Notes: a model not told the origin generated them from the sequence alone. Shown: positions 20,859 through 31,984, counted from the first letter of the stretch. The stretch: 64,000 bases of DNA from Paraburkholderia edwinii (GCF_019428685.1 NZ_CP080095.1:1550001-1614000); one strand, 5' to 3'. Translations and numbers: made by a program.

Positions 20859-21905
20859 ATGCAGACTTTGCGGTTCAATAAAACGAAAACCTGGGGACGG
20901 CTGCCGGCACTTCTGTTCTGTGCGGCCGCATTACTTTCAGCGTTATCCGCCTCGCCTCGCGCATTCGCGCAAGACGACCCGTCCGTCCGCCGCCAGGCGG
21001 CCGAACTGCTCAACCGGATCCATCAGGCTGCGCAGCAGCAGAATTACGAAGGCGCGTTCGTCTATCAGCGCGGCACCTTCGTGCAGACCTCGCGCATCTC
21101 GCACTATGCGACGCGCAACGATGGCGAATACGAGCAGCTCGAAAGTCTCGACGGCAAGCCGCGCAAGATGCTGCGTCATAACGACGAGCTTTATACGTTC
21201 GTACCCGAACGGCATCTGTGCGTCGTCGAGCAGCGGCAGAACAAGGATTCGTTCCCGGCCTTGCTGTCGGCGAGCAGCGACGACGTGCTGTCGGTCTACG
21301 AGCCGAAGATTCTTGGCCGCGATCGCGTCGCGGGCCTCGAAGCGGACGTGATCGAGCTCGATCCGAAAGACCAGTATCGCTTCGCTTACAAGCTGTGGGC
21401 CGACACGAAAACCGGCTTGCTGCTGCGCGCGCAAACGCTCGATCCCAACGGCGACGTGCTCGAGCAGCTGTCGTTTTCGCAAATTCGCATCGGCGTGCCC
21501 GTCGACAAGACGCCAATCGCGGCGGGCATTCGCAATACGGCCGGATGGACGGTGGTGCGTCCGCCGGTCGAGCCGGTCAATATGGAAGCGCAGGGCTGGC
21601 AGATCACGCCCAACGTGCCGGGCTTCAGAAAGATCCGTGAATTGCGGCGTCCGATGGCCGCGCACGATCCGAGCAATCCGCCGATTCCCGTCGACCAGAT
21701 GGTGTTTTCCGATGGCCTCGCGGCTATCTCGATCTTCGTTGAGCCAGTCGAAAAAAATACACGGAAGGAAGGCGCGGGCAGTACGGGGGCAACCCATGTG
21801 CTCGTCAAGCGCCGCGGGGACTTCTGGATAACCCTGCTTGGCGAAGTGCCCCAGGTCACATTGCAGCAGTTCGCGTCTGCCATAGAATACAAGGCTCCCA
21901 GGTAA
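20859..21905 (+). CDS. mucB: Sigma-E regulatory protein MucB/RseB
   Basis: Periplasmic protein that protects RseA from cleavage until lipoprotein or LPS signals bind. The 348-aa precursor has a signal peptide (Arg-rich start, hydrophobic LLFCAAALLSALSA, cleavage near ASPRAFA-QDD), then the LolA-like domain (YEGAFVYQRG, RISHY) and the smaller C-terminal domain. Third gene of the rpoE operon. Confidence 0.93.
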   Translation: MQTLRFNKTKTWGRLPALLFCAAALLSALSASPRAFAQDDPSVRRQAAELLNRIHQAAQQQNYEGAFVYQRGTFVQTSRISHYATRNDGEYEQLESLDGKPRKMLRHNDELYTFVPERHLCVVEQRQNKDSFPALLSASSDDVLSVYEPKILGRDRVAGLEADVIELDPKDQYRFAYKLWADTKTGLLLRAQTLDPNGDVLEQLSFSQIRIGVPVDKTPIAAGIRNTAGWTVVRPPVEPVNMEAQGWQITPNVPGFRKIRELRRPMAAHDPSNPPIPVDQMVFSDGLAAISIFVEPVEKNTRKEGAGSTGATHVLVKRRGDFWITLLGEVPQVTLQQFASAIEYKAPR

Positions 21906-21924
21906 TCCATCGGTTTACGACGAC

Positions 21925-23469
21925 ATGACGAATCTCTCGGTGCGCAAATTCCTCGCGGCCGCGTTGCTGGCGGCTTGCCTGCCGTTTCTGCCGCATACGG
22001 CAGTGGCGGCGCCCGCAGCGAGCCTTCCCGATTTCACCGACCTCGTCGACAAGGTCGGCCCCGCGGTCGTCAATATCCGCACGACCGCGCATGTGCCGAC
22101 CAGCAACCGCGGCTTGCCGCCGGGGATGGACGACGGCGACATGTCTGAGTTTTTCCGCCGCTTCTTCGGCATCCCGATGCCGCAGTCGCCGCAATCGCCG
22201 CGTGGTGGCGGCGGTGGCGGCGGTAGCGGCAACGACAACCAGGGTGGCCAGGGCGGCAGTCAGGGGGGACAGGGCGGCGGAGATTCGCAGCAGGACAACA
22301 GCGACTCCGAAACGAACAGCGGGGTCGGTTCGGGCTTCATCCTGTCGTCTGACGGTTACGTGATGACCAACGCGCACGTGATCGACGATGCCGACACGAT
22401 CTACGTCACGCTCACCGACAAGCGCGAATTCAAGGCGAAGCTGATCGGCGTCGACGAGCGCACCGACGTCGCGGTCGTGAAGATCAACGCGACGAATCTG
22501 CCGAGCGTCACGATCGGCGATTCGAATAAGGTGCGCGTCGGCGAGTGGGTTGTCGCGATCGGGTCGCCGTTCGGCCTCGAGAACACGGTGACGGCCGGCA
22601 TCGTCAGCGCGAAGGGGCGCGATACCGGCGACTATCTGCCGTTTATCCAGACCGATGTCGCGGTGAATCCCGGTAACTCGGGCGGTCCGCTGATCAATAT
22701 GCAAGGCGAGGTGATCGGTATCAACTCGCAGATCTACAGCCGTACCGGCGGCTTTATGGGCATCTCGTTCGCGATTCCGATCGACGAAGCGATGCGCGTC
22801 GCCGATCAGCTGAAGACGTCGGGCAAGGTCGTGCGCGGCCGCATTGCGGTCGCGATCGGCGAAGTCACGAAGGATGTCGCCGATTCGCTCGGTTTGCCGA
22901 AGGCGCAGGGCGCACTCGTCAGCAGCGTCGAGCCGGGCGGCCCGGCCGACAAGGCCGGCGTGCAGCCGGGCGACATCATCCTGAAGTTCAACGGCCATCC
23001 GGTCGATACGGCCACCGATCTGCCGCGCATGGTCGGCGACACGAAGCCCGGTACGAAGACGACCATCACGATCTGGCGCAAGGGCCAGACGCGCGATCTG
23101 TCGGTGACTGTCGCCGAGATGCAGCCGGACAAAGCGACGCGCACCGACCAGCGCAAGCCGCCCGCGCCGAAGCAGCAGGCGCCGAATGCGCTGGGCCTCG
23201 CGGTCAGCGACATCCCGGCGGAACAGCTCAAGACGCTGAAGCTGCGCAACGGCGTGCAGGTCGATGTGGTCGAAGGGCCGGCCGCGCGCGTCGGGCTCGA
23301 GAAGGGCGACATCATTTTGCGGATCGGCGACACCGACGTGACGAGCGCGAAGCAGTTCGACGAACTCACCGCGCATCTCGACCCGCAGAAGATGGTCGCG
23401 CTGCTCGTGCGTCGCGGCGACAACACGCAGTTCGTGCCGATCCGCCCGCGCGCGCAACCACAGAAGTGA
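21925..23469 (+). CDS. mucD: DegP/MucD family periplasmic serine protease
   Basis: HtrA/Do-type protease and chaperone for misfolded envelope proteins. The 514-aa precursor has a signal peptide (about 28 residues), a Gly/Gln-rich loop (residues 93-125), a chymotrypsin-like domain with His151 (TNAHVIDD), Asp181 (ERTDVAVVKI) and Ser252 (NPGNSGGPL), and two PDZ domains (about residues 290-385 and 410-500). Last main gene of the rpoE operon; its stop overlaps the possible GTG start of the next gene. Confidence 0.95.
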   Translation: MTNLSVRKFLAAALLAACLPFLPHTAVAAPAASLPDFTDLVDKVGPAVVNIRTTAHVPTSNRGLPPGMDDGDMSEFFRRFFGIPMPQSPQSPRGGGGGGGSGNDNQGGQGGSQGGQGGGDSQQDNSDSETNSGVGSGFILSSDGYVMTNAHVIDDADTIYVTLTDKREFKAKLIGVDERTDVAVVKINATNLPSVTIGDSNKVRVGEWVVAIGSPFGLENTVTAGIVSAKGRDTGDYLPFIQTDVAVNPGNSGGPLINMQGEVIGINSQIYSRTGGFMGISFAIPIDEAMRVADQLKTSGKVVRGRIAVAIGEVTKDVADSLGLPKAQGALVSSVEPGGPADKAGVQPGDIILKFNGHPVDTATDLPRMVGDTKPGTKTTITIWRKGQTRDLSVTVAEMQPDKATRTDQRKPPAPKQQAPNALGLAVSDIPAEQLKTLKLRNGVQVDVVEGPAARVGLEKGDIILRIGDTDVTSAKQFDELTAHLDPQKMVALLVRRGDNTQFVPIRPRAQPQK

Positions 23470-23807
23470 CCGCGACAAAAATGACCGCGGACGCGGCGGC
23501 ACAGATGACGTACGCAACCCGTGCAACGAATCCGGCGCCTTCGTCCGCGCCGCTGGTGTTCACGCTGTACGGGCGCGCATGGTGTCATCTTTGTGACGAC
23601 ATGCGCGCCGCGCTCGAACCCCTGCTCATGGGATCCGGCGCGCGTGTCGACGTCATCGATATCGACACCGACCCGGCGCTCGAAGCGCGCTACAACGAAG
23701 CCGTGCCGGTATTGATGTACGAAGGTGCGGAGCTGTGCCGCTATCACCTCGATGCGACGCGTGTGCGCGCGGTGCTGGCCACGCGAGCCGATGCGTCGGC
23801 GCGCTGA
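23466..23807 (+). CDS. Glutaredoxin/thioredoxin-fold protein
   Basis: A 113-aa glutaredoxin-family protein (DUF836-like). FTLYGRAWCHLCDDM carries the redox motif CHLC, and AVPVLMYEGAEL holds the conserved cis-Pro. The GTG at 23466 overlaps the mucD stop; the ATG at 23481 is the alternative, making 108 aa. A role in thiol redox balance is inferred. In other Burkholderia a similar gene also sits between mucD and lepA. Confidence 0.85.
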   Translation: MTATKMTADAAAQMTYATRATNPAPSSAPLVFTLYGRAWCHLCDDMRAALEPLLMGSGARVDVIDIDTDPALEARYNEAVPVLMYEGAELCRYHLDATRVRAVLATRADASAR

Positions 23808-23991
23808 TGCGTGGCTAATGCTTTGCTGATGCATCGGGCCTTGCTCGTGCATCGGTTTTCACGGCCGTCCGCGCGAACGCGCGCAGGCGGTTCTTCTGCA
23901 AACCGATACGCGTCCATACGCCTCGATACGCCTGCCGCCCGATCATCCTCGCGCCGTCCCCGTAAAACCGCCTGCGGTACCCCTTTTCGGC

Positions 23992-23997
23992 TAAAAT
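23992..23997 (+). promoter_or_regulatory. Candidate -10 element for lepA operon
   Basis: TAAAAT upstream of lepA in an otherwise GC-rich spacer. No good -35 is visible at 17 bp. A transcript from here would contain the hairpin at 24022-24058 in its leader. Confidence 0.35.
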
Positions 23998-24021
23998 AGG
24001 CAGGTTTTTCAGTCTGTTTAC

Positions 24022-24058
24022 AAGGCGTGCTTCGCGACCCACCGAGCGCGCCTTTTTT
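24022..24058 (+). terminator. Terminator-like hairpin in front of lepA
   Basis: AAGGCGTGC pairs with GCGCGCCTT (nine base pairs, one G-U) and is followed by six T. It ends 16 nt before the lepA ATG. It either ends the rpoE operon or, if transcription starts at the TAAAAT above, acts as an attenuator. Confidence 0.65.
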
Positions 24059-24074
24059 GCTTGATCGGCCTTGA

Positions 24075-25868
24075 ATGGATCATATTCGTAATTTCTCGAT
24101 CATCGCGCACATCGACCATGGCAAGTCGACGCTTGCCGATCGCATCATCCAGATTTGCGGCGGCCTGTCGGACCGCGAAATGGAATCCCAGGTGCTCGAC
24201 TCGATGGATCTCGAGCGCGAACGGGGCATCACCATCAAGGCGCAAACCGCCGCGCTGTCCTATAAGGCGCGCGACGGCAAGGTCTACAACCTGAACATGA
24301 TCGACACGCCGGGCCACGTCGACTTCTCGTACGAGGTCAGCCGCTCGCTGTCCGCGTGCGAAGGCGCGCTGCTCGTCGTCGATGCGAGCCAGGGCGTCGA
24401 AGCGCAGACGGTTGCTAACTGCTACACGGCGATCGAACTCGGCGTCGAAGTCGTGCCGGTGCTGAACAAGATCGATCTGCCGGCCGCGAACCCCGAAAGC
24501 GCGATTGCCGAAATCGAAGACGTGATCGGCATCGACGCCACGGACGCCGCGCATTGCAGCGCGAAGACCGGGCAGGGCGTCGAAGACGTGCTCGAATCGC
24601 TGATCGCGAAGGTGCCGCCGCCTAAGGGCAATCCGGACGCGCCGCTGCAGGCGCTCATCATCGACTCGTGGTTCGATAACTACGTCGGCGTCGTGATGCT
24701 CGTGCGCATCGTCAACGGCACGCTGCGCACGAAAGACCGCATTCGCATGATGGCGACGGGCGCCGAGTATCCGGTCGAGCACGTCGGCGTGTTCACGCCG
24801 AAGTCGCGCAATCTCGACGCGCTGTCGGCGGGGCAGGTCGGCTTTATCATCGCGGGCATCAAGGAGCTGACGGCGGCACGCGTCGGCGATACGGTCACGA
24901 CCGTCAAGGTCCCGGCGCCCGAGCCGCTGCCGGGCTTCAAGGAAGTGAAGCCGCAGGTGTTCGCCGGCCTCTATCCGGTCGAAGCAAACCAGTACGACGC
25001 GCTGCGCGAATCGCTCGAAAAGCTCAAGCTCAACGACGCCTCGCTGCAATACGAACCGGAAGTGTCGCAGGCGCTCGGCTTCGGCTTCCGCTGCGGCTTC
25101 CTCGGTCTGCTGCATATGGAAATCGTGCAGGAGCGGCTCGAGCGCGAGTTCGACATGGACCTGATCACCACCGCGCCGACGGTGGTCTACGAAGTCCTGC
25201 AGCGCGACGGCACGATCGTGATGGTCGAAAACCCCGCGAAGATGCCGGACCCGTCGAGGATCGAAGAAGTGCGCGAGCCGATCGTCACGGTGAACCTGTA
25301 CATGCCGCAGGACTATGTCGGCTCGGTTATCACACTGTGCACGCAAAAGCGCGGCAGCCAGATCAACATGCAGTACCACGGCCGCCAGGTCCAGCTGACC
25401 TACGAAATTCCGATGGCCGAGATCGTGCTCGACTTCTTCGACCGGCTGAAGTCCGTCTCGCGCGGCTACGCGTCGATGGACTACGAGTTCAAGGAGTATC
25501 GCGCGTCGGACGTGGTGAAGGTCGACATGCTGATCAACGGCGACAAGGTCGATGCATTGTCGGTTATCGTGCACCGCGCGCAGAGCCAGTATCGCGGCCG
25601 CGAAGTCGCCGCGAAGATGCGCGAAATCATTCCGCGCCAGATGTACGACGTGGCGATCCAGGCCGCGATCGGCGCGCACATCATCGCGCGCGAGAACATC
25701 AAGGCGCTGCGCAAGAACGTGCTGGCGAAGTGCTACGGCGGCGACATCTCGCGTAAGAAGAAGCTGCTCGAGAAACAGAAGGAAGGCAAGAAACGGATGA
25801 AGCAGGTCGGCTCGGTCGAGATTCCGCAGGAGGCGTTCCTCGCGATCCTGCGAGTCGAAGACAAATAA
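24075..25868 (+). CDS. lepA: Elongation factor 4 (LepA)
   Basis: Ribosome-bound GTPase involved in back-translocation and ribosome assembly. The 597-aa protein begins [20 protein letters not shown], with G1 (AHIDHGKS), G3 (DTPGH) and G4 (NKID), domains similar to EF-G II, III and V, and the LepA-specific C-terminal domain ending in [20 protein letters not shown]. First gene of the lepA-lepB-rnc-era-recO-pdxJ-acpS series. Confidence 0.98.
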   Translation: MDHIRNFSIIAHIDHGKSTLADRIIQICGGLSDREMESQVLDSMDLERERGITIKAQTAALSYKARDGKVYNLNMIDTPGHVDFSYEVSRSLSACEGALLVVDASQGVEAQTVANCYTAIELGVEVVPVLNKIDLPAANPESAIAEIEDVIGIDATDAAHCSAKTGQGVEDVLESLIAKVPPPKGNPDAPLQALIIDSWFDNYVGVVMLVRIVNGTLRTKDRIRMMATGAEYPVEHVGVFTPKSRNLDALSAGQVGFIIAGIKELTAARVGDTVTTVKVPAPEPLPGFKEVKPQVFAGLYPVEANQYDALRESLEKLKLNDASLQYEPEVSQALGFGFRCGFLGLLHMEIVQERLEREFDMDLITTAPTVVYEVLQRDGTIVMVENPAKMPDPSRIEEVREPIVTVNLYMPQDYVGSVITLCTQKRGSQINMQYHGRQVQLTYEIPMAEIVLDFFDRLKSVSRGYASMDYEFKEYRASDVVKVDMLINGDKVDALSVIVHRAQSQYRGREVAAKMREIIPRQMYDVAIQAAIGAHIIARENIKALRKNVLAKCYGGDISRKKKLLEKQKEGKKRMKQVGSVEIPQEAFLAILRVEDK

Positions 25869-25890
25869 GACGAACAACGGGATCCCCTCG

Positions 25891-26787
25891 ATGAATTTTG
25901 CATTGATTCTTTTTGTGCTCGTCGTTTTGACGGGCATCGCATGGGTTGCAGACAAGCTCTTTTTCATGCCGCAGCGTCGGCGCGCGGCGGATGCGGCCGT
26001 CGCCGACTTCGACCGGCAGCAGGAACGGGTCGGCGAGCGCTTCGCCGACGAAAATCCGGATCAAACGCGCGCGAAACTGCGTGACGACAAGCTGCGCCAG
26101 CCGTGGTGGCTCGAATACACGGCGAGCTTTTTCCCCGTGATTCTGGTCGTGTTCGTCGTGCGCTCGTTTGTTGTCGAGCCGTTCAAGATCCCGTCGGGCT
26201 CGATGGTGCCGACGCTGCTGGTCGGCGACTTTATCCTCGTGAATAAATTCGACTACGGCCTGCGCCTGCCGATCGTCAATACGAAGGTCACGTCGGGCCA
26301 TCCGCTGCAACGCGGCGACGTCGTCGTGTTCCGCTACCCGAAGGACGAATCGGTCGACTACATCAAGCGCGTAATCGGCTTGCCCGGCGACGTGGTCGCG
26401 TATCAGGACAAGAAGCTGACGATCAACGGCAAGCCGGTTCCGGAGACGCCGCTGCCCGATTACTTCGACGAGGAGCGCATCGGCTATGCGAAGCAGTTCG
26501 AAGAAGATCTCGACGGCCGCAAGAACCGTATTCTGAATAACCCGGCGGTGCCGCCGTTTATCGTCGGCGCGGAAGACTACCCGTTTCGCAACAACTGCGA
26601 CTACAACGACCGCGGCGTGATCTGCAAGGTGCCGCCGGGCAACTACTTCATGATGGGCGACAACCGCGACAACAGCGCGGATAGCCGCTACTGGGGCTTC
26701 GTGCCGGACGCGAATATCGTAGGCCGCGCGTTCTTTATCTGGATGAACTTCAGCAACCTCAAGCGCATCGGCACGTTCCAGCAGTAA
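25891..26787 (+). CDS. lepB: Signal peptidase I
   Basis: Inner-membrane leader peptidase. The 298-aa protein has two N-terminal membrane segments (residues 1-20 and 80-92), the catalytic Ser104 in IPSGSMVPTLL and Lys159 in DYIKRVIGLPGD, and box E GDNRDNSADSRYWG. Length and residues are normal. Starts 22 bp after lepA. Confidence 0.97.
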   Translation: MNFALILFVLVVLTGIAWVADKLFFMPQRRRAADAAVADFDRQQERVGERFADENPDQTRAKLRDDKLRQPWWLEYTASFFPVILVVFVVRSFVVEPFKIPSGSMVPTLLVGDFILVNKFDYGLRLPIVNTKVTSGHPLQRGDVVVFRYPKDESVDYIKRVIGLPGDVVAYQDKKLTINGKPVPETPLPDYFDEERIGYAKQFEEDLDGRKNRILNNPAVPPFIVGAEDYPFRNNCDYNDRGVICKVPPGNYFMMGDNRDNSADSRYWGFVPDANIVGRAFFIWMNFSNLKRIGTFQQ

Positions 26788-27293
26788 ACGGCCTCTTCTT
26801 CGTGATCGAAGCGGACGGCGCGCGGTGAGCGCCAGATTGTTTCTGCGCAGGCGTCTGCTTCGATCGACGTCGCGTGAGCTGCGTTTGCGCGTTGTGAAAG
26901 GGGCGCCTCGCCACGTCATGTCTGGCGACAGTTACGTTGCGATTCGCGATCACGATCCTGAATCACCGCGCCGGATCCAGAACCGAGCGAATCGCCGCGT
27001 GAATTCAGGCCTGAAATACGGCCTGAATCCAAGCCCGGATCAAACCTGAGTCGCGGTGCGAGTCACTGCCCGACTCTAGCGCCGACTCACGGCCTCGTTT
27101 GCAGCTCCGATTCATGGCTTCGACTCACAGCTCCGGCCCACAGCTTCGACTCACAGCCCTGAAACACGCTGCAAAACGTGCGCAACGTGTTACCACGCTA
27201 CTTTAAGAACCTGTTGTAACGTCGCTTCACCACGCCTGTTCGCGCGCTGGTCCGCGTTTTCGCTCGGGCTGGCGCCCGCGTTATACTCTGCCC
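26788..27293. repeat. lepB-rnc spacer with tandem 13-bp units and hairpin
   Basis: 506 bp without a convincing gene. It contains a nine-base-pair inverted repeat ATTCAGGCC/GGCCTGAAT (27003-27028) and an array of 13-bp units at 27103-27167: AGCTCCGATTCAT, GGCTTCGACTCAC, AGCTCCGGCCCAC, AGCTTCGACTCAC, AGCCCTGAAACAC, with a related copy at 27078-27090. TATACT at 27282-27287 is a likely -10 for rnc, so close to the ATG at 27294 that the message may be leaderless. Confidence 0.7.
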
Positions 27294-29039
27294 ATGCCTT
27301 CATCTCCGCTGGAAAGCCGGCTGCGCTACGAATTTCGCAATGCGGAATTGCTGCGCCAGGCTCTCACTCACCGCAGTCATAGCGCCACGCATAACGAACG
27401 GCTCGAGTTTCTCGGCGACTCCGTTCTCAATTGCGCGGTGGCAGCACTTTTGTTCCAACGTTTCGGGAAACTCGACGAAGGCGACCTCTCGCGGGTGCGC
27501 GCCAATCTCGTCAAGCAGCAGTCGCTCTACGAAATTGCTCAGGCCCTAAATATTTCGGACGGACTTCGCCTTGGCGAAGGGGAATTGCGCAGCGGCGGCT
27601 TCCGCCGGCCGTCCATCCTCGCGGACGCGCTCGAGGCGATCCTCGGGGCGATTTTCCTCGACGGCGGCTTTGAGGCCGCTCAGACGGTCATCAAGCGGCT
27701 TTACGTGCCGATTCTCGACCATATCGACCCGCGCACGCTCGGCAAGGACGCGAAGACGCTGCTGCAGGAATACCTGCAAGGCCACAAGATCGCGCTGCCC
27801 ACCTACACGGTAATTGCGACGCATGGTGCGGCGCACAATCAGCAGTTCGAAGTCGAATGCACGGTGCCGAAGCTCGACGTCAAGGTGTCCGGTTCCGGTG
27901 CGAGCCGCCGCGCGGCCGAGCAGGCTGCGGCGAAAAAGGCACTCGATGAGGTGATGGCGGCGGCGCCTGCCGTCGTCGCGAAGCCGAAGCGCTCGAAGAG
28001 CGCGCGCGCCGCGAAGAACGCCGAGGCGGAAATCGTCCCCGGCGTGACCGGCGTGCAGACGGCGCTCGATTTGCGTGCGCCGGACCTGCGCAAGGCCGAG
28101 CGCGCCGCGCGCGGCGAAGCGAAGGCCATATCAGAGGCGCTCGCCGAACGGGACGCGCCGGCGGCTGCGGCCAGTTCTGTGGCGCCGCTCGCGGTGATTC
28201 GCGCCGCGCATGTCGAATACAGCCAGGGTCAAGGCAGCGGCGGCGCCGGCACTGCCGGCGGCAGCGACAAAACGGAAAAAACGGACAGGGCAGACAAGGC
28301 TGACAAGACGGAAAAGGTCGAGAAGACGGGCGACCGGAGCGCGGAGCGGTCCGACGACAAGCTCGCGCGCGGCGAAAAGGCCGATCGCGCCGACCGGCAA
28401 GCCGACCGCACCGACGCGGCGACACGGCCGCCCGACCAGCCTTCAGATCTGACCGAAACCGCGAGTCGTCAGGGCGGTCACGGCGAAAAGGCGGCGGACA
28501 AGCCTGAAGCCGTCGCGCGTGCTACCGACAAGGCCGCGGAGAAGGTGGCCGAGAAAATGACCGAGAAGGCGCCGGACAAAGCCGCCGACCCGCTCGCCGA
28601 GAAAGCCGCGGACAAACCCCTGGACAAATCCGCCGCGGACAAAACATCCGCGGACAAGACAGATAAAGCAGACAAGCCAGCCGAAAAAGCCGGCGACAAG
28701 CTTGAACGCCCCGCCGACCGGCCCGTAGATCGCACAGCAGATCGGCCCGCCGACCGAGCCGGAGACAAACCCGCCGACAAACCCGAAGCCGCCGCGCGCG
28801 CCGCGAGCGTGAACGGAAACGCGAGCGGAAGCGCAAGCGAAAACCCGAGCAGAAGCGCAAACCCAAATTCAACGGACCAGGACGACCCGGCCGACCGGTT
28901 CGAAGCGGCCGTACGCAGCACCGAAAAAATAACGGCCCGCAGCAGCCGGGAAGCCGCCGGTGCGGCGACCGCCGAAGCGGACCTCGAACCTGGCGTCGCT
29001 AGCGCGTTGCACACGCGCGTCGCCGACGCGGGCCATTGA
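27294..29039 (+). CDS. rnc: Ribonuclease III with very long C-terminal extension
   Basis: Double-strand-specific endonuclease for rRNA and mRNA processing. Residues 1-155 are the RNase III domain with Glu35/Glu38/Asp42 in [10 protein letters not shown] and Asp111/Glu114 in [11 protein letters not shown]; residues 156-222 are the double-stranded RNA-binding domain. A tail of about 359 residues follows (223-581), rich in Ala, Asp, Lys, Glu and Arg, made of words such as [13 protein letters not shown] and DRPADR, without hydrophobic core. E. coli RNase III has 226 residues; Burkholderia proteins are known to be longer, but this one is extreme. Followed by era, the usual order. Confidence 0.95.
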   Translation: MPSSPLESRLRYEFRNAELLRQALTHRSHSATHNERLEFLGDSVLNCAVAALLFQRFGKLDEGDLSRVRANLVKQQSLYEIAQALNISDGLRLGEGELRSGGFRRPSILADALEAILGAIFLDGGFEAAQTVIKRLYVPILDHIDPRTLGKDAKTLLQEYLQGHKIALPTYTVIATHGAAHNQQFEVECTVPKLDVKVSGSGASRRAAEQAAAKKALDEVMAAAPAVVAKPKRSKSARAAKNAEAEIVPGVTGVQTALDLRAPDLRKAERAARGEAKAISEALAERDAPAAAASSVAPLAVIRAAHVEYSQGQGSGGAGTAGGSDKTEKTDRADKADKTEKVEKTGDRSAERSDDKLARGEKADRADRQADRTDAATRPPDQPSDLTETASRQGGHGEKAADKPEAVARATDKAAEKVAEKMTEKAPDKAADPLAEKAADKPLDKSAADKTSADKTDKADKPAEKAGDKLERPADRPVDRTADRPADRAGDKPADKPEAAARAASVNGNASGSASENPSRSANPNSTDQDDPADRFEAAVRSTEKITARSSREAAGAATAEADLEPGVASALHTRVADAGH

Positions 29040-29224
29040 TCCACCCCGTTAGCTCCCAACTGATTCAACCGATTGACCTGACCGAACATCGGACCGACCA
29101 TCACCGCTGTGCCGCGTCTCTTGCCGTGACCGCGTGATTGATGGTTGCGCGATGCGATGCAAACCGGCCCAATGCGCTCGCCGCAAGTCAGTCACCGAGT
29201 CAGTCGTAGCCGTCACCCCCGAAT

Positions 29225-30124
29225 ATGAACACGCCCACTACACCAGGATTTCGTTGCGGCATGGTCGCCATCGTCGGCCGCCCCAACGTCGGCAAGTCGA
29301 CGCTGATGAACGCGCTCGTTGGCCAGAAAGTCAGCATCACCTCGCGCAAGGCGCAGACCACGCGCCACCGCATCACCGGCATCCGCACGCTCGATGACGC
29401 GCAGTACATCTTTGTCGATACGCCTGGCTTCCAGACGCGCCACAGCGGCGCGCTGAACCGCTCGCTGAACCGCGCGGTCACCTCGACGCTGACGTCCGTC
29501 GATGCCGTGCTGTTCGTGATCGAGGCCGGCCGCTTCGGGCCTGACGATCAGCAGGTGCTCGACCTGATTCCGCCGTCGGCGCCGGTGCTGTTGATCGCGA
29601 ACAAGCTCGATCGCGTGAACGACAAGGACACGCTGTTCCCGTTCATGCAGAAGATGTCTGCCCTGCGCGAATTCAGGGAAATCGTGCCGCTGTCGGCGAA
29701 GAATCCCGACGACATCAAGCGGCTCTTTGAAACCGTCAAGCCGTATTTGCCGGAAGGCGAGCCGATCTACGGCGAAGACGATCTGACCGATCGCAGCGAG
29801 CGCTTCCTCGCCGCCGAAATCCTGCGCGAAAAGGTGTTCCGCTGGACCGGCGACGAATTGCCGTACACGAGCACGGTGCTCATCGACAAGTTCGAGGCCG
29901 AAGGCCGTCTGCGCCGCATCTTCGCGACGATTCTGGTCGAGCGCGATATGCACAAGGCGATGATCATCGGCCAGAAGGGAGCGAAGCTGAAGCAGATCAG
30001 CACCGAAGCGCGCCTCGATATGGAAAAGCTGTTCGACGGTCCCGTGTACCTCGAGACCTTTATCAAGGTGAGGAGCGGGTGGGCCGACAACGAAGCCGGA
30101 CTGCGCGCCTATGGGTACGAATGA
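29225..30124 (+). CDS. era: GTPase Era
   Basis: Essential GTPase that binds the 3' end of 16S rRNA in 30S assembly. The 299-aa protein has G1 GRPNVGKST, switch segment [14 protein letters not shown]3 DTPG, G4 NKLD, and a C-terminal KH domain ([19 protein letters not shown]). The 185-bp spacer after rnc has no clear feature. The 3' end overlaps the recO start by 14 bp. Confidence 0.97.
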   Translation: MNTPTTPGFRCGMVAIVGRPNVGKSTLMNALVGQKVSITSRKAQTTRHRITGIRTLDDAQYIFVDTPGFQTRHSGALNRSLNRAVTSTLTSVDAVLFVIEAGRFGPDDQQVLDLIPPSAPVLLIANKLDRVNDKDTLFPFMQKMSALREFREIVPLSAKNPDDIKRLFETVKPYLPEGEPIYGEDDLTDRSERFLAAEILREKVFRWTGDELPYTSTVLIDKFEAEGRLRRIFATILVERDMHKAMIIGQKGAKLKQISTEARLDMEKLFDGPVYLETFIKVRSGWADNEAGLRAYGYE

Positions 30125-31202
30125 CGCATGGATGACGCAGCCGCCTGAAGCGGAGCCCGATCCGCCGCAGGAGCGGGCCGCTGCCGCATCGGCATCCGCA
30201 GACGCATCCGCGCCGGACGGCGCGGATGCGTCGCCGGCGCGCGGTCGCGCGAAGCGCGCCACTTCGCGGGCTTCTTCGACGGCTTCGGCAAAATCTTCGA
30301 GGCCGTCGAAGAAGTCCGATGCCGCCCGCACGGCCGGCGATGACTTCGCCGACGAAGCGCTGCTCGAAGCGCGCAATCAGGCGACCGGCGACGCAGGGGC
30401 AAGTCCGAGCGCAAGCGACGAAACCCCACGCCCCGCGCAGCGCGCAGCCAGACCCGCCCGCCGGGCCTCATCGCGCGCTCCCGCCTCCGAATACCGCATC
30501 TCCGAACAGCCGGCCTTCGTTCTGCATAGCTATCCGTATCGCGAAACCAGCCTGATTCTCGATGTGCTGTCGCGCGACCACGGCCGCCTCGCGTTGATCG
30601 CAAAGGGCGCCAAGCGGCCGCACTCCGCGCTGCGCGGCGTGCTGCAAACATTCCAGCCGCTCTCGCTCGCGTGGACCGGCAAGTCCGAAATGCGCACGCT
30701 GACGGGCGCCGAATGGGTCGGCGGCATGCTGCCGCTGGCGGGCGACGCGCTGCTATGCGGCTTCTACGTGAACGAGCTGCTCGTTAAATTCTGTGCGCGC
30801 GAAGATCCGCATCCGCAACTGTTCCACCACTACGTGGTGACGCTCACGCGCCTCGCGCACGACGAGCCGCCGGTGCAGGTGCTGCGGTCGTTCGAGCGTG
30901 TGCTGCTGCGCGAGACCGGTTACGCGATGTCGCTCGATCGCACGGTCGCGCGCAAGCCGGTGCTCGCCACCGGCCGCTACGTGTTCGACCCGGAGCGCGG
31001 CGTGCGCGATGCGTCCGACGATTTGCCCGCGCAATGGCCCGTCGTATCGGGTCAGACCTTGCTCGATATGGAGCAGGACGATTACCATCGTGCACAGACG
31101 GTTGCGCAGAGCAAGACGCTGATGCGCTTCCTGCTCAATACCTATCTTGGCGGCACGCCGCTCGCGACGCGCCAGATCCTGATCGACCTGCAGAACCTAT
31201 GA
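30111..31202 (+). CDS. recO: DNA repair protein RecO with N-terminal extension
   Basis: Recombination mediator that with RecR loads RecA on gapped DNA. Homology starts near residue 129 ([22 protein letters not shown] fold) and continues through [20 protein letters not shown] to the C-terminal helical domain. Residues 1-128 are a low-complexity Ala/Ser/Asp/Arg segment. There is no in-frame start codon between residue 8 and the OB fold, so the extension must be translated. The start overlaps era by 14 bp and the end overlaps pdxJ by 4 bp. Confidence 0.94.
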   Translation: MGTNDAWMTQPPEAEPDPPQERAAAASASADASAPDGADASPARGRAKRATSRASSTASAKSSRPSKKSDAARTAGDDFADEALLEARNQATGDAGASPSASDETPRPAQRAARPARRASSRAPASEYRISEQPAFVLHSYPYRETSLILDVLSRDHGRLALIAKGAKRPHSALRGVLQTFQPLSLAWTGKSEMRTLTGAEWVGGMLPLAGDALLCGFYVNELLVKFCAREDPHPQLFHHYVVTLTRLAHDEPPVQVLRSFERVLLRETGYAMSLDRTVARKPVLATGRYVFDPERGVRDASDDLPAQWPVVSGQTLLDMEQDDYHRAQTVAQSKTLMRFLLNTYLGGTPLATRQILIDLQNL

Positions 31203-31963
31203 GCTTCTTTCTGACGTCGCCGGATGTGATCGACCTTGGCGTCAACATCGATCACGTCGCCACGCTGCGCAATGTGCGCGGCACGTCCTACCCCGACCCG
31301 ATCCGCGCGGCGCTCGCCGCGGAAGAGGCGGGCGCCGATGCGATCACGCTGCACTTGCGCGAGGACCGCCGGCATATCGTCGACGCGGACGTGCGCGCGC
31401 TGCGCCCGCTGCTGAAAACGCGCATGAACCTCGAATGCGCGGTCACGCGAGAGATGCTCGATATCGCCTGCGACGTGCGGCCGCACGACGTCTGCCTCGT
31501 GCCGGAAAAGCGCTCCGAGCTGACCACCGAGGGTGGTCTCGACGTTGCCGGCCACTTCGAGTCGGTGCGCGACGCGTGCAAGCAGCTGGCGGACGCGGGC
31601 TCGCGCGTCTCGCTTTTTATCGATGCCGATGATGCGCAGATTCGCGCCGCCCACGAAGCCGGCGCGCCCGTCATCGAGCTGCACACGGGCGCCTATGCCG
31701 AAGCGCACGGCGAAGCCGCGCAGCAACGCGAGTACGAGCGCGTCGTGCGAGGCGTCGAACTGGGCCGCTCGCTCGGGCTCAAGGTCAATGCGGGACACGG
31801 CTTGCACTATACGAATGTGCAGCCGATTGCGGCGATCGAAGGGATCGTTGAACTGAATATCGGCCATGCGATCGTTGCGCACGCAATCTTCGCCGGCTGG
31901 GACAACGCGGTGCGCGAGATGAAGGCGATCATGGTCGCCGCGCGTCTTGCCGCGCGCGTTTAA
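31199..31963 (+). CDS. pdxJ: Pyridoxine 5'-phosphate synthase PdxJ
   Basis: Condenses 1-deoxyxylulose 5-phosphate with 3-amino-2-oxopropyl phosphate to make pyridoxine phosphate. The 254-aa TIM-barrel has [23 protein letters not shown] (His/Arg) and HTGAYA. ATGA overlap with recO at 31199-31202 indicates translational coupling, so the recO-pdxJ order of E. coli is kept. Confidence 0.97.
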   Translation: MSFFLTSPDVIDLGVNIDHVATLRNVRGTSYPDPIRAALAAEEAGADAITLHLREDRRHIVDADVRALRPLLKTRMNLECAVTREMLDIACDVRPHDVCLVPEKRSELTTEGGLDVAGHFESVRDACKQLADAGSRVSLFIDADDAQIRAAHEAGAPVIELHTGAYAEAHGEAAQQREYERVVRGVELGRSLGLKVNAGHGLHYTNVQPIAAIEGIVELNIGHAIVAHAIFAGWDNAVREMKAIMVAARLAARV

Positions 31964-31984
31964 GCGCAGGCGGGCGGCATACTC

